Source: DYMC01 sp035406705
Lineage (GTDB): Bacteria; Verrucomicrobiota; Lentisphaeria; Victivallales; GWF2-50-93
NCBI GenBank assembly: GCA_964426675.1
Contig: CAYRRM010000002.1
Span: forward strand, 148,889-212,888
Length of the DNA: 64,000 nt
Reading direction: 5' to 3'
Shown: positions 17,148 to 26,805 of the stretch, piece by piece
Numbering within the stretch: the first letter of the stretch is position 1
Layout of the letters: every line of letters begins with the position of its first letter
The notes under the pieces: model-generated
The model's database searches: none
The model's input: only the letters and a program-made list of their open reading frames with translations
What the model was told of the DNA's origin: nothing
Position numbers and translations under genes: made by a program

Positions 17148-18746
17148 ATGAATTCTCTTAAGGCATTAGCTGATTATCGCGCCAAAAAAGTTATAATTTG
17201 TTTTTCTTTTTTGATCTGCATCATATTTCTTATGCGTTTAAAAACATACAGGGAACCTCTGGAAAGAGATATTGGAATTTACGCAGTCGCCGCAGAAGAA
17301 ATAATAAACGGGAAAATACTTTATAAAGATGTTTGGGATACAAAAGCACCGGGCATATTTCTTATTTATCTCTTTGCTAGATTATTCACAAATTACGGTG
17401 AAACTCAGGTGTTTTTTATCAATTTTTTTGGAAATATTCTACTTATGTTTGGAATTTTTTTATCTACAAGAGCACTTTCTGAAAATATTAACACTGCATT
17501 ATTATCAGCAAGCATTTTTACTGTATTTTCAGGGGATATTTTGTTGCAGGCAAACCAGCCCAATGCAGAATTGTTTGTAAATATTTTTCTCGTATTTTCC
17601 TTGCTTTTTGCGATTTTCGCAATAAAAACTCAGGAGTTAAAGTATTTTATTCTCAGCGGCATTTTTACGGGACTGGCAACTACGGTTAAACAATTTTCCC
17701 CAATACTATTATGTTTAATTTTTATACTTACCGTGTTATCAGCAAAAGAAAAGAAAAAACTCATTTATTATTCGATTCTATCGTTTTTGTCAGTTTTCCT
17801 TTGCTGGGTGCCTTTTTTTATCTACTTTTATTTTTCAGGAGCTCTTGCAGATTTTATTTATATAAATTTTGAGTTTCCATTTTTCTATTCAAAACATGGT
17901 AGCTCTCACTTGACTTTATTTGATAAAGTCATTTTTCTGTTTAATATTAATAACTTTTATATTCTTTTTGTAAAAAGTATATGGACTCTTCTTCCTGCAT
18001 TTATTCTGTTTTTTCTTTCTCTCTTATATTTTAAAGAAGGTAAATTTCAGTTTTCAATAGTTTTACTATATTTTATTTCGGCATTTATAATGATTGTTCT
18101 TCCGTGGAAGTTTTATCCTCATTATTATCAATTACTTTTACCTCCCCTTTGTATCGGAACTTCAATAGGGCAAAAAATTCTTTTTGAAATTTTTAGAGAA
18201 AAGAAATCTTTTTTTCTATTTAAAATTTTCATATTAATTTTTGTACTTGTAATTCTTATCATCCATTTACCACCTTATTTTATGCCGGCAGAATGGTGGA
18301 GTCAGAAGAAGTATGGTCCTCTATTCATTTATTGTAAGGAAGTTGGAAAGGAAATTTCTGAGATTACCCAAAAAAATGACAAAATTTTTCAGTGGGGGTA
18401 TGAAGCCACCTTATATTTTTATTCCCAGAGAAGACCTGCAACAGGACGTTTCATTGCGGCACCATATTTGTATGGGAAAAAATCAGAAGAATATACAAGA
18501 CGAACTCTTGAGGAATTTAAAAATAATCCTCCTGACTTGGTGATATTACCGTCATCTTACGACAAAAATCATCCATTATTAGTCTGGATAATGGAACATT
18601 ATGAACCATTTGAAGATATGAGTAAAAGAAAGAGTCTTGAATATAAACTCCGTTGTAATGCGCTGGATATATCAAATGAAATAAAGCCTATAACATTGCA
18701 GCAACCCATTATACCGCCAATCTATTTCTATAAGAAAAAAAAATAG
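17148..18746 (+). CDS. Family 39-type membrane glycosyltransferase (ArnT/PMT-like)
   Basis: Integral membrane protein of 532 residues with about 10-12 hydrophobic helices. It shows the GT39/ArnT first-loop pattern LERDIGIYAVAAEEIINGK (Asp-containing catalytic loop) followed by YKDVWDTKAPG. Such enzymes move sugars from polyprenyl-phosphate carriers to lipids or proteins outside the inner membrane. The C-terminal 130 residues are soluble. It lies 39 bp after trpB with no clear ribosome site and no functional link. A TGCGATTTTCGCA palindrome encodes FAIFAIK at 17609. Acceptor unknown. Confidence 0.8.
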   Translation: MNSLKALADYRAKKVIICFSFLICIIFLMRLKTYREPLERDIGIYAVAAEEIINGKILYKDVWDTKAPGIFLIYLFARLFTNYGETQVFFINFFGNILLMFGIFLSTRALSENINTALLSASIFTVFSGDILLQANQPNAELFVNIFLVFSLLFAIFAIKTQELKYFILSGIFTGLATTVKQFSPILLCLIFILTVLSAKEKKKLIYYSILSFLSVFLCWVPFFIYFYFSGALADFIYINFEFPFFYSKHGSSHLTLFDKVIFLFNINNFYILFVKSIWTLLPAFILFFLSLLYFKEGKFQFSIVLLYFISAFIMIVLPWKFYPHYYQLLLPPLCIGTSIGQKILFEIFREKKSFFLFKIFILIFVLVILIIHLPPYFMPAEWWSQKKYGPLFIYCKEVGKEISEITQKNDKIFQWGYEATLYFYSQRRPATGRFIAAPYLYGKKSEEYTRRTLEEFKNNPPDLVILPSSYDKNHPLLVWIMEHYEPFEDMSKRKSLEYKLRCNALDISNEIKPITLQQPIIPPIYFYKKKK

Positions 18747-18834
18747 TCTTTAACTTGAATATTGTTTTAATGAATTCATTTTAACGTACTTTTTAAGAAA
18801 AATTTTTTATCAGAAACTCAAAAGGAAAAGAAAG

Positions 18835-19980
18835 ATGAAGTTAAATAAGAAAAAAGTTGAAGAATTAGTTTCTGAACACGGGACGCCTCTTTTTGTTATA
18901 GACCACGATATTATCAGGCGAAACTATGCGCTTTTTAAAAAATATCTTCCCCGACTTCAAGCTTATTATGCTGTAAAAGCCCTTGCTAATGAGCAAGTTG
19001 TAAAAACGCTATTTGATGCAGGAGCCAGCTTTGATGTTGCCTCTATGCCAGAGTTTAATATGGTATATGAATGCATTAAATATATGCCTCCAGAAAAACG
19101 ACAGCATTGGATATGGGATAAGATAATTTACGCTCATCCTATAAAATCGGAGTCAACTTTGAAAGAGTTAGATAAATACAAACCTCTTGTAGCTTTCGAT
19201 AATTTTGAAGAAGTAAAGAAAATTAAAAAAAATTCCCCAAATGCCGGTTTAATCCTGAGAATAAAGGTTCCAAACACCGGTGCTATGGTTGAGTTATCCT
19301 CAAAATTTGGGGCAGCTCCGGGGGAGGCTGTAGATTTAATATTCGCTGCTGATAAGGCTGGATTAACAGTGGAGGGAATCAGCTTTCACGTGGGGAGTCA
19401 AACAACTAATTTTCAAAATTATGTTCAGGCAATAAACTTAGCTGCAAACATCTATAATGAAGCAAGAGCAAGAGGTTATAAAAAAATGAATCTCCTTGAT
19501 ATAGGAGGAGGGTTTCCAGCCCCTTATGATAAAACTGTCCGACCATTTAGGGAGTTGGCAAAAACAATAAATTCAGAATTGAATAGACTCTTTCCAAAAG
19601 ATATTCAAATATTGGCAGAGCCCGGCCGCTTTTTAGTGGCAACTGCAGCCACAGCAATATCAAGGATTATTGGTAAGAGTGTAAGGGATGCAAAACTATG
19701 TTACTACATTGATGATGGGGTTTATCACACCTTCTCCGGGGTTATCTTTGATCATTGTAATTATCACTTTGAATCATTAAAAGGCGGAAAAAAAGAAATC
19801 TGCACAGTATTTGGTCCCACATGCGATGCTCTTGACGTCATTTCAATGTCAGAATTACTTCCTTCAAGGCTCAAAATAGGGGATATTTTGATAAGCAGAA
19901 ATGTTGGTGCTTATAGTATAGTATCATCTACTAATTTCAATGGATTCCCTTCTGCAAAGATAATCCACGTAAATTTATAG
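18835..19980 (+). CDS. Fold-III PLP amino-acid decarboxylase (ornithine/lysine decarboxylase type)
   Basis: Alanine-racemase-fold decarboxylase, probably making putrescine or cadaverine. 381 residues; AYYAVKALANEQVVKTL carries the PLP Lys in the YAVKA motif. SFHVGSQTTNFQNY, LDIGGGFPAPY and the phosphate-contacting AEPGRFLVATA follow. The C-terminal GPTCDALDVI is the ornithine decarboxylase signature, where diaminopimelate decarboxylases have CESGD. The ribosome site AAGGAAAA lies before the ATG. No polyamine genes adjoin it; leuS follows after 104 bp. Confidence 0.88.
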   Translation: MKLNKKKVEELVSEHGTPLFVIDHDIIRRNYALFKKYLPRLQAYYAVKALANEQVVKTLFDAGASFDVASMPEFNMVYECIKYMPPEKRQHWIWDKIIYAHPIKSESTLKELDKYKPLVAFDNFEEVKKIKKNSPNAGLILRIKVPNTGAMVELSSKFGAAPGEAVDLIFAADKAGLTVEGISFHVGSQTTNFQNYVQAINLAANIYNEARARGYKKMNLLDIGGGFPAPYDKTVRPFRELAKTINSELNRLFPKDIQILAEPGRFLVATAATAISRIIGKSVRDAKLCYYIDDGVYHTFSGVIFDHCNYHFESLKGGKKEICTVFGPTCDALDVISMSELLPSRLKIGDILISRNVGAYSIVSSTNFNGFPSAKIIHVNL

Positions 19981-20084
19981 TAAAAAAGTCGTTAAATGAG
20001 AATTTAAAATGTATATTTTGAAAAGCTCAGATTCAGATATATTTTACCACCTTATTTTTGAGAAGAAAAATAAAAAACATAAAA

Positions 20085-22541
20085 ATGGACTACAATTTCA
20101 CAGCAATAGAAAAAAAGTGGCAGAAATACTGGGAAGAAAATAAAACATTCCAGGCTACTGATTTTTCAAATAAGAAAAAATTTTATTGTCTTGTTGAGTT
20201 TCCCTATCCTTCAGGAGATGGATTGCACGTTGGTCATCCGCGTTCTTATACCGCTCTTGATATTCTTTCAAGAAAAAAAAGAATGGAAGGCTATAATGTA
20301 CTTTTCCCTATGGGATTTGATAGTTTTGGTTTACCCACAGAAAATTATGCTATAAAGACTGGGATACACCCTTCTATAATAACCAAAAGAAATATAGAGA
20401 GATTTACAAAACAACTTAAATCCCTCGGCTTTTCCTTTGATTGGGATAGGGTAATATCAACTTCTGACCCGGAATATTATAAATGGACTCAGTGGATATT
20501 TTTGAAATTTTATGAAAAAGGGCTTGCCTACAAAGCAAAAATTCCTATTAATTGGTGTATTTCCTGTAAAATCGGACTTGCAAATGAAGAAGTCGTTGAT
20601 GGAGTATGTGAGCGTTGTGGAGGAGATGTCGAAAAAAGAGAAATCGAACAATGGATGTTGAAAATAACTGTTTACGCAGATAAACTCCTCGACGGATTAA
20701 AAGAGCTTGATTTCCTTGAAAAAATCAAAATCCAACAAAGTAATTGGATAGGACGTTCAGAAGGAGCAGAACTTGAATTCAAAATAAAAAATAACAATCT
20801 GAAAATCAGCGTTTATACTACGCGCCCAGATACATTGTTCGGTGCAACGTATGTAGTTCTTGCGCCAGAACATGAACTCGTAAATAAGATTTCCTCAGAA
20901 CAACAACGTAACGCAATAGAAGCTTATAAGAAACGCTGCAGTATGATGAGCGATCTCCAGAGGCAAGAAAGCAAGGAAAAAACCGGCGTATTCACAGGGG
21001 CTTATGCTATAAACCCGGTAAATGAAGAGGAAATTCCAATCTGGATAGCTGATTATGTGCTAACTTCATACGGAACAGGCGCTATTATGGCAGTACCCGC
21101 GCATGATGAAAGAGACTTCGAGTTTGCAAAAAAATTCGGACTGCCCATCAGATGTATAAATAGACCCATAGATGCAGAAGTAAAAAAATTAAATCTTAAT
21201 GTCAATGATATATTAAATGGAAACTCTTGCTGGACAGGCGATGGCATACTTATAAATTCATCAAATCGGAAGGGACTTGATATTAATGGGTTAAATGTGG
21301 AGGAAGCTAAGAAAAAAATAATTTCATGGCTTGAAAAGAATGGGATAGGACAAAAATCTGTTAAATATAAATTGCGTGATTGGGTCTTCTCAAGGCAAAG
21401 ATACTGGGGAGAACCAATTCCAATGGTCAAATGTAATGATTGCGGTTGGGTCCCATTGCCAGAAAATGAACTACCCCTATTATTACCAGATGTAGATAAA
21501 TATGAACCTACAGAAACAGGAGAATCCCCACTTGCAAAAATAGATAGCTGGGTAAACACCCGGTGCCCTAAATGTGGCAAAGCTGCAAAACGCGAAACTG
21601 ATACGATGCCAAACTGGGCTGGCTCTTCATGGTATTTCCTGCGTTATATAGACCCTCACAATAATGCGAAATTCGCAGATATTGAAAAATTAAAATATTG
21701 GATGCCAGTAGATTGGTATAATGGTGGAATGGAACATACTACACTGCATTTGTTATATTCAAGATTCTGGAATATTTTCCTTTATGATTGTGGATTAGTC
21801 CCGGTAAGAGAGCCATACAAAAAGAGAACTTCCCACGGGATGGTCCTTGGAGAAGGAGGAGAAAAAATGTCTAAATCCAGAGGCAATGTCATAAATCCTG
21901 ATGATGTTGTTGCTACATATGGAGCAGATGTATTTAGACTATATGAAATGTTTATCGGGCCATTTGATCAAGCAGCAGCGTGGGATACAAAAGGTATTGC
22001 AGGAATAGACCGCTTCATAAAAAAAATATGGAAAACTTTTACTGAAGGAAAAATTGTTGAAAGAAAATTAAATCGAAACGAGGCAAGATTGATTCATTAC
22101 ACCATTAAAAAGGTTGGTAATGATATTGAAACACTTGACCTTAACACTGCAATAAGTCAAATGATGATATGTATAAATGAATTATCCAGATTAACTGAAA
22201 TACCAAAAGAAGCCGCAATTGCATTTATAAAAATTATTTCACCCTTTGCACCTCATATAGCAGAGGAATTATGGGAAAAATTAGGTTTTAAAACACCTGT
22301 TTCTACCGCAGAATGGCCACAATATTCAGAAGAACTCGCAAAAGCAGAAGAAGTCGAAATATTAGTTCAGATTAATGGAAAACCAAAAATGCGTTTCAGC
22401 ACAAAAAGCGGATTATCAAAAGATGAACTAATAAAAATTGCCCTCGAAAATGAAGAAGTCAAAAGTGTATTACAAGGCAAAAATATTCTAAAAAGCATTG
22501 CTGTTCCAGATAGATTAGTAAATATTGTAGTGAAAAATTAA
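20085..22541 (+). CDS. leuS: Leucyl-tRNA synthetase
   Basis: Charges tRNA-Leu. The second ATG at 20085 gives the canonical N-terminus MDYNFTAIEKKWQKYW; an ATG-like frame start at 20058 would add nine basic residues. The HIGH-like motif is PSGDGLHVGHPRSYTALD. Zinc-type Cys pairs CISCKIG and CERCGG follow, and the CP1 editing domain has TTRPDTLFGATYVVLAPEH and DERDFEFAKKFG. The KMSKS loop is GEKMSKSRGNV. 818 residues, standard bacterial size. It carries TGCGAAATTCGCA at 21665. A 35-aa basic ORF follows closely. Confidence 0.97.
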   Translation: MDYNFTAIEKKWQKYWEENKTFQATDFSNKKKFYCLVEFPYPSGDGLHVGHPRSYTALDILSRKKRMEGYNVLFPMGFDSFGLPTENYAIKTGIHPSIITKRNIERFTKQLKSLGFSFDWDRVISTSDPEYYKWTQWIFLKFYEKGLAYKAKIPINWCISCKIGLANEEVVDGVCERCGGDVEKREIEQWMLKITVYADKLLDGLKELDFLEKIKIQQSNWIGRSEGAELEFKIKNNNLKISVYTTRPDTLFGATYVVLAPEHELVNKISSEQQRNAIEAYKKRCSMMSDLQRQESKEKTGVFTGAYAINPVNEEEIPIWIADYVLTSYGTGAIMAVPAHDERDFEFAKKFGLPIRCINRPIDAEVKKLNLNVNDILNGNSCWTGDGILINSSNRKGLDINGLNVEEAKKKIISWLEKNGIGQKSVKYKLRDWVFSRQRYWGEPIPMVKCNDCGWVPLPENELPLLLPDVDKYEPTETGESPLAKIDSWVNTRCPKCGKAAKRETDTMPNWAGSSWYFLRYIDPHNNAKFADIEKLKYWMPVDWYNGGMEHTTLHLLYSRFWNIFLYDCGLVPVREPYKKRTSHGMVLGEGGEKMSKSRGNVINPDDVVATYGADVFRLYEMFIGPFDQAAAWDTKGIAGIDRFIKKIWKTFTEGKIVERKLNRNEARLIHYTIKKVGNDIETLDLNTAISQMMICINELSRLTEIPKEAAIAFIKIISPFAPHIAEELWEKLGFKTPVSTAEWPQYSEELAKAEEVEILVQINGKPKMRFSTKSGLSKDELIKIALENEEVKSVLQGKNILKSIAVPDRLVNIVVKN

Positions 22542-22560
22542 AAAATAATGGAGAATTAAG

Positions 22561-22668
22561 ATGGGACAACAAAGAAACAAAGTTGAGAAAAGAAAAAGAA
22601 GAAAAAGCTATCTCGAAAGACTAAAAGAAAGAATAAAAGCAGCAAAAGCTAATAAAAAGAAAAAGTAA
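22561..22668 (+). CDS. Very basic 35-residue protein downstream of leuS
   Basis: ATG at 22561 to TAA at 22668. The ribosome site GGAG sits at 22550-22553, seven bases before the ATG and 9 bp after the leuS stop. The product starts MGQQRNKVEKRKRRKSYLER and ends in KANKKKK, with about half of its residues Lys or Arg. This composition suits binding RNA, the ribosome or DNA. I do not know its family. The good ribosome site and closeness to leuS argue that it is real. The 22669-22908 gap after it shows nothing. Confidence 0.65.
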   Translation: MGQQRNKVEKRKRRKSYLERLKERIKAAKANKKKK

Positions 22669-22908
22669 AACTTACCTTTTAAGTGTTTTTTAGTTTTGCC
22701 TTAGTTAGAAAAGAGATAAAATTATAAGAAGTTTCCTTTGGCTTTTTACTTTTAAACGCCAAAATCATAAAGTTAATTTATTATAATTTTCAAGTACGTT
22801 ATATTTTTTATCGTCTTGTTTTGCAAATATTGTTCTCCTCTTTCTTTTGAATTATCAGGTAGAAACTTTATTTGCTTCCAATGAAAATTACTGATTATAG
22901 GGATTGTT

Positions 22909-24072
22909 GTGAACTTAAATCATATAACAGAAACTATTTTACTACTATCTATAGCAGGAGCTTTTGGCATCATAATCGGAAGAATACGTATCTTTAACGT
23001 CTCTATCGGGGTTGGTGGAGTCCTCTTCTCTTCCCTTATCCTCGGTCATTTTGGCTTCAAAATTGAAAGGGAAATGATTGAATTCTTACGTGATGCAGGT
23101 CTTGCGTTCTTTGTCTACACCATAGGAATTCAGATAGGACCAGTGTTTTTTGAATCGTTTAAGAAAAATGGATTAAAATTGAATTTCCTCGCTATGATAG
23201 TCGTAACACTTGCATTTATCCTTGCACTGATTATCAAATATTTTACCAGACTTGATATTGCGAAAATCGCAGGAATTATGTCCGGCGCCGTTACAAACAC
23301 TCCCGGATTGGCAGCAGCCCAGACTTTAATAGCTCAAGCCGATGGAAATCTTACCCGAAGCGATATTTGCGGTGTCGCATATGCAGTTACATATCCATTC
23401 GGAATTTTTGGAATTATCATAGCTATCATCTTATTAAAAAAGATTTTTTCAATTAATCTTGAAGAAGAACGAAAACTTTTCAGCAAACATAACAACTCTA
23501 CAAATGTAGAACTTTTGAACGAAAAAACCGATATTTTTGCCCTCTTTGTAGGTATTTCAGCTGGTATTATGCTTGGAGCTATCCCAATAAAAGTTCCGGG
23601 ATTCCCAATCCCGATTAAACTTGGTTCAGCAGGAGGTCCTCTACTCGTCGCATTAGTGCTCGGCAATACTAAGAAAACAGGACCTATTACATGGACGTTG
23701 CCGCTCCCTGCTAATCTTGTATTAAGAGAACTTGGTATAATAATTTTCCTTGCGTGTGTAGGTCTGCGATCAGGAGCTAAATTTGTTGAAAGCATAGTCA
23801 ATGGAGAGGGAATTATATGGATGTTGCTCGGCTCAGTTATTACATTCATACCAATTTTTCTTATAGGTCTTATTGGTATTAAGTTCTTTAAACTTAATTT
23901 TTTCCCTATTTGCGGACTCCTCTCTGGCGCAATGACAGATCCGCCAGCAATGTCATTCTCTGAAAAATTTTGCAATTCTGAAATCCCAGCATTAAGTTTC
24001 ACTACCGTATATGCGCTTACTATGTTCTTGCGCATAATCTACGCTCAAATATTAGTGATATTTTTCCAGTAA
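22909..24072 (+). CDS. YidE/AspT-type membrane transporter (AAE family) without RCK insert
   Basis: Integral membrane protein of 387 residues, GTG start at 22909. Two homologous halves each carry the family pattern: FFVYTIGIQIGPVFFES with GIMSGAVTNTPGLAAAQTL in the first, and FLACVGLRSGAKFVES with GLLSGAMTDPPAMSFSEK in the second. These match the YidE/YbjL/AspT exchangers of dicarboxylates or amino acids. Typical members are about 550 residues because two TrkA_C (RCK) domains separate the halves; here only a short loop (about 180-200) remains, so cytoplasmic ligand control is absent. The stop overlaps the next ATG (TAATG). Confidence 0.8.
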   Translation: MNLNHITETILLLSIAGAFGIIIGRIRIFNVSIGVGGVLFSSLILGHFGFKIEREMIEFLRDAGLAFFVYTIGIQIGPVFFESFKKNGLKLNFLAMIVVTLAFILALIIKYFTRLDIAKIAGIMSGAVTNTPGLAAAQTLIAQADGNLTRSDICGVAYAVTYPFGIFGIIIAIILLKKIFSINLEEERKLFSKHNNSTNVELLNEKTDIFALFVGISAGIMLGAIPIKVPGFPIPIKLGSAGGPLLVALVLGNTKKTGPITWTLPLPANLVLRELGIIIFLACVGLRSGAKFVESIVNGEGIIWMLLGSVITFIPIFLIGLIGIKFFKLNFFPICGLLSGAMTDPPAMSFSEKFCNSEIPALSFTTVYALTMFLRIIYAQILVIFFQ

Positions 24073-24704
24073 TGAAAAAAAAACTCCTAATTCTCTATCA
24101 GAAATTTTTTAATTTTTTTGGTCCACAACATTGGTGGCCCGGAGATTCTCCATGGGAAATCGCTGTAGGGGCAATACTAACACAAAATACAAACTGGACT
24201 AATGTAGAAAAAGCCATCAACAACTTAAAAAAAGAAAAAATCCTGAGCCCTGAGAAAATTCTAAATTGCGAAATTCGCAAACTCGAAACAATTCTGAAAC
24301 CATCAGGATATTTCAGAGTAAAAGCAAAACGCTTGAAAAACCTGTGTAAATGGTGGCTGGAAGAAAAAAATAAACAAAAATTTGAAATTTTATCCATGAG
24401 AAAATCACTCCTATCCGTAAATGGCATCGGACGAGAAACTGCAGACAGTATCTTACTTTATGCTTTCAATCTTCCAATCTTTGTGATAGACGCATATACT
24501 AGAAGAATAATGGCACGACATTTTAATATAGATTACAGGACAGAATATGACGATTTACAAAGGTTATTTATGGAAAATCTACCCTCAGATCATCTTTTGT
24601 TCAACGAGTATCACGCATTAATAGTTTGCGCAGGAAAGACATTTTGCAAAAAAAATTTTTGTTCAAAACAATGTCCTTTTTTGGATTTGCTTAAAAAAAA
24701 ATAA
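24072..24704 (+). CDS. Endonuclease III-like HhH-GPD DNA glycosylase (MagIII-like)
   Basis: Base-excision repair glycosylase, 210 residues. HWWPGDSPWEIAVGAILTQN is the N-terminal core and VNGIGRETADSILLYAFNL the helix-hairpin-helix. VIDAYTRRIMARH supplies the catalytic Asp. Where EndoIII has its lyase Lys (GRKTA) this protein has Glu (GRETA), which suggests a monofunctional 3-methyladenine-type glycosylase, as in MagIII. A C-terminal Cys set is present (CAGKTFCKKNFCSKQC) but spaced 5-4-3 rather than the usual 6-2-5, so iron-sulfur binding is uncertain. Translationally coupled to the transporter gene. Confidence 0.82.
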   Translation: MKKKLLILYQKFFNFFGPQHWWPGDSPWEIAVGAILTQNTNWTNVEKAINNLKKEKILSPEKILNCEIRKLETILKPSGYFRVKAKRLKNLCKWWLEEKNKQKFEILSMRKSLLSVNGIGRETADSILLYAFNLPIFVIDAYTRRIMARHFNIDYRTEYDDLQRLFMENLPSDHLLFNEYHALIVCAGKTFCKKNFCSKQCPFLDLLKKK

Positions 24705-24897
24705 ACCTAAAAAACAGTTGGCATTTAAGTTGAAAGGAATAGTAGGGACTGCTTGCTCTCGGATGCTGAGGGTGCCGCATTTTTCTGTAGAATTTTCTGA
24801 AAGCTCGCGCAGGAATATTCGCCCATCTGACTTCCTGAGTCAATTGCACCTATAGGATAAATGTTTAAGTGAGATTAAAGTATTGAGTTAGAAAGGT

Positions 24898-26004
24898 TCA
24901 GGGATTATGGAACTGTGTTGTTTTTTGTTTTTTTTTTGCGTGTGGAGAGTCTCCCCACTCGCCAAATCCAATGCTTTCTCCGATACTTTCGATTCTTCTT
25001 TTTAAGCATGCCTTGCACATAGATGAATTTTCATCGAGACAGGGTTTGCCGTTATAGAGTTTATATGATGGGCGATATTTTGTTTCAGTGAGATTTGGCA
25101 TGATTATATTTGCTCCTGCTATGAGTCCAAGTTCTCTTCCGTTTATTTTTAACGCTTGCAAAGCTGTGGTTGAAGCTATATTAACGTCTTTCAGAAAAAT
25201 TCTGGTTACCGCAATCATTTTCAAAGCGAGTTCAAGTTGTTTTTCACTGTTATATCCGAAAGATTCTATTCCAATTGGTGTTTCATTGTGTGGAATATAT
25301 GGTCCCATACCAATCATATCTGCATCTATGTCTTTGAAAAATAGAATATCATCTGCGAGATTTTCTATTTCTTGCCCTGGTAAACCTATCATTACTCCAG
25401 TGCCAGTTTGATAGCCTATTTTTTTTAAAGTTTTTATTGCATTGACTCGCTTTTCAAAACTGTGATCATGAGGATGAATTTTCCTGTATAGTTCGGGAGA
25501 ACTGGTTTCTATTCGGAGTAAGTACCTATGAGCGCCAGAATTAAACCACCTTAAATATGTTTCTTCATCCTGTTCTCCTACACATAGAGTTATACCGAGT
25601 TGTCCTCTGGAAATTCTTTTTATCTCTTTTACTGCGTTATCTACAAAATCAATAAAAAATTTATCGCTTCTTTCGCCGGATTGAAGAACTACAGAACCAT
25701 AATCATTTTCGTAAGCGAATTTTGCTTCCGCTACTATTTCGTCAAGACTCATCATAAAGCGGTCCACTTTTTTATTTTCTCTTCTTATTCCACAATACAG
25801 ACAATTTTTATCACAGATGTTACTAAACTCTATCAGACCTCTGAAAAAAACTTTTTTACCAACATATTTTAACTTTATTTCATATGCTTTTTTAAAAAGA
25901 GTATCAATATCTTTTTTATCTTCTAAGGACAATAGGTAGATAATATCTTCTCTGTTAAGAGAGAAATTTTTTTCATCTTTTTCTAATATTTCATTTAATT
26001 TCAT
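24898..26004 (-). CDS. hydE: [FeFe]-hydrogenase H-cluster maturase HydE
   Basis: Radical-SAM enzyme of H-cluster assembly, 368 residues. The SAM cluster motif is CDKNCLYC at residues 64-71. VVLQSGERSDKFF and RYLLRIETSSPELYRKIHP are HydE-typical. A second cluster site near the C-terminus, CLDENSSMCKAC, has the C-X7-C-X2-C spacing known from Thermotoga HydE. HydF, HydG and the hydrogenase are not in the window. It ends a leftward operon after TPR, kinase and amidohydrolase genes, an unusual place for a maturase. A methylornithine-synthase (PylB)-type relative is less likely because of the second Cys set. Confidence 0.88.
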   Translation of the reverse strand: MKLNEILEKDEKNFSLNREDIIYLLSLEDKKDIDTLFKKAYEIKLKYVGKKVFFRGLIEFSNICDKNCLYCGIRRENKKVDRFMMSLDEIVAEAKFAYENDYGSVVLQSGERSDKFFIDFVDNAVKEIKRISRGQLGITLCVGEQDEETYLRWFNSGAHRYLLRIETSSPELYRKIHPHDHSFEKRVNAIKTLKKIGYQTGTGVMIGLPGQEIENLADDILFFKDIDADMIGMGPYIPHNETPIGIESFGYNSEKQLELALKMIAVTRIFLKDVNIASTTALQALKINGRELGLIAGANIIMPNLTETKYRPSYKLYNGKPCLDENSSMCKACLKRRIESIGESIGFGEWGDSPHAKKKQKTTQFHNP

Positions 26005-26016
26005 AATTGGCCTGGA

Positions 26017-26805
26017 TTATTTGATTTTCAATAAATGTTTAGCGTTCTGGTATAGTATAGCATTTAGTTCTTGTTTTGAAAATGGAATAGAGGAGATTTT
26101 TTTTATTTCATCGGCCTGGGATCTCCACGGGCTATCTGTACCAAATATAATTTTCCCTATACCGTGTTTTCTTGATAATTCTACAAAATACTGTTCTTCA
26201 ATGAAACCCAAGGTGAAAGAAGTTTCCAGAAAAATATTACTTTTTAAGAGAGTTCTTTCGAGTTCATTCCACATTTTCCATGAACCGAAGTGAGCGAGGA
26301 CAATTTTTAATTCTGGAAATTTTTCATGTAATTTTGCGAATTTCGCAGGATTTGACTTAAATGGAGGATTGAATGCGAAATCCGCGCCAGCGTGGAAGAA
26401 GACAATCAATTCATTGTCTATACAAGCTTTCCAGACGTCTTCGAGTGATTTATCATCTGGAGAAAAATTCTGAAATTCAGGATGTAATTTTATCCCTAAA
26501 AATGATTTTTTGCGAATTTCGCAAATTAATTTTGGGTTTTTGAGGGCTGGATGATATGAAGCAAATGATATGATTTTTTCAGATTGTATACTTTTGCACC
26601 ATTCATTGATAGAGATAGTTTGTTGTGGATGAGTTGCTACAGGCATATTTACTGATATTGATATTCCTGATTTTTCCATACTTATGAGGAGTTCTTCCAG
26701 CGTTCCATTTGTAAATGGTTTTATTTTTGATTTTTCCGAAAGGAAATTTAGTGCTTTTTCCACAATTTTGGGAGGGAATATATGAGTATGAAAATCTATT
26801 ATCAT
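26017..26805 (-). CDS. Amidohydrolase-family TIM-barrel metal hydrolase
   Basis: Amidohydrolase 2-type protein of 262 residues. FHTHIFPP at the N-terminus is the first metal motif, HPEFQNFSPDD and FFHAGADFAF lie mid-barrel, LAHFGSWKMW follows, and GTDSPWRSQ is the C-terminal Asp motif. Relatives hydrolyse or decarboxylate small molecules; no substrate can be deduced. The start codon directly abuts the kinase stop, so it is in the same transcript. It has two TGCGAATTTCGCA palindromes (26335 and 26511) in different codon phases. Confidence 0.8.
   Translation of the reverse strand: MIIDFHTHIFPPKIVEKALNFLSEKSKIKPFTNGTLEELLISMEKSGISISVNMPVATHPQQTISINEWCKSIQSEKIISFASYHPALKNPKLICEIRKKSFLGIKLHPEFQNFSPDDKSLEDVWKACIDNELIVFFHAGADFAFNPPFKSNPAKFAKLHEKFPELKIVLAHFGSWKMWNELERTLLKSNIFLETSFTLGFIEEQYFVELSRKHGIGKIIFGTDSPWRSQADEIKKISSIPFSKQELNAILYQNAKHLLKIK

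Noticed and set aside
24705..24897. Less AT-rich 193-bp gap between convergent genes, possible structured RNA
   Set aside because: I could not build a convincing stem series, and the frames across it match nothing I recognise.
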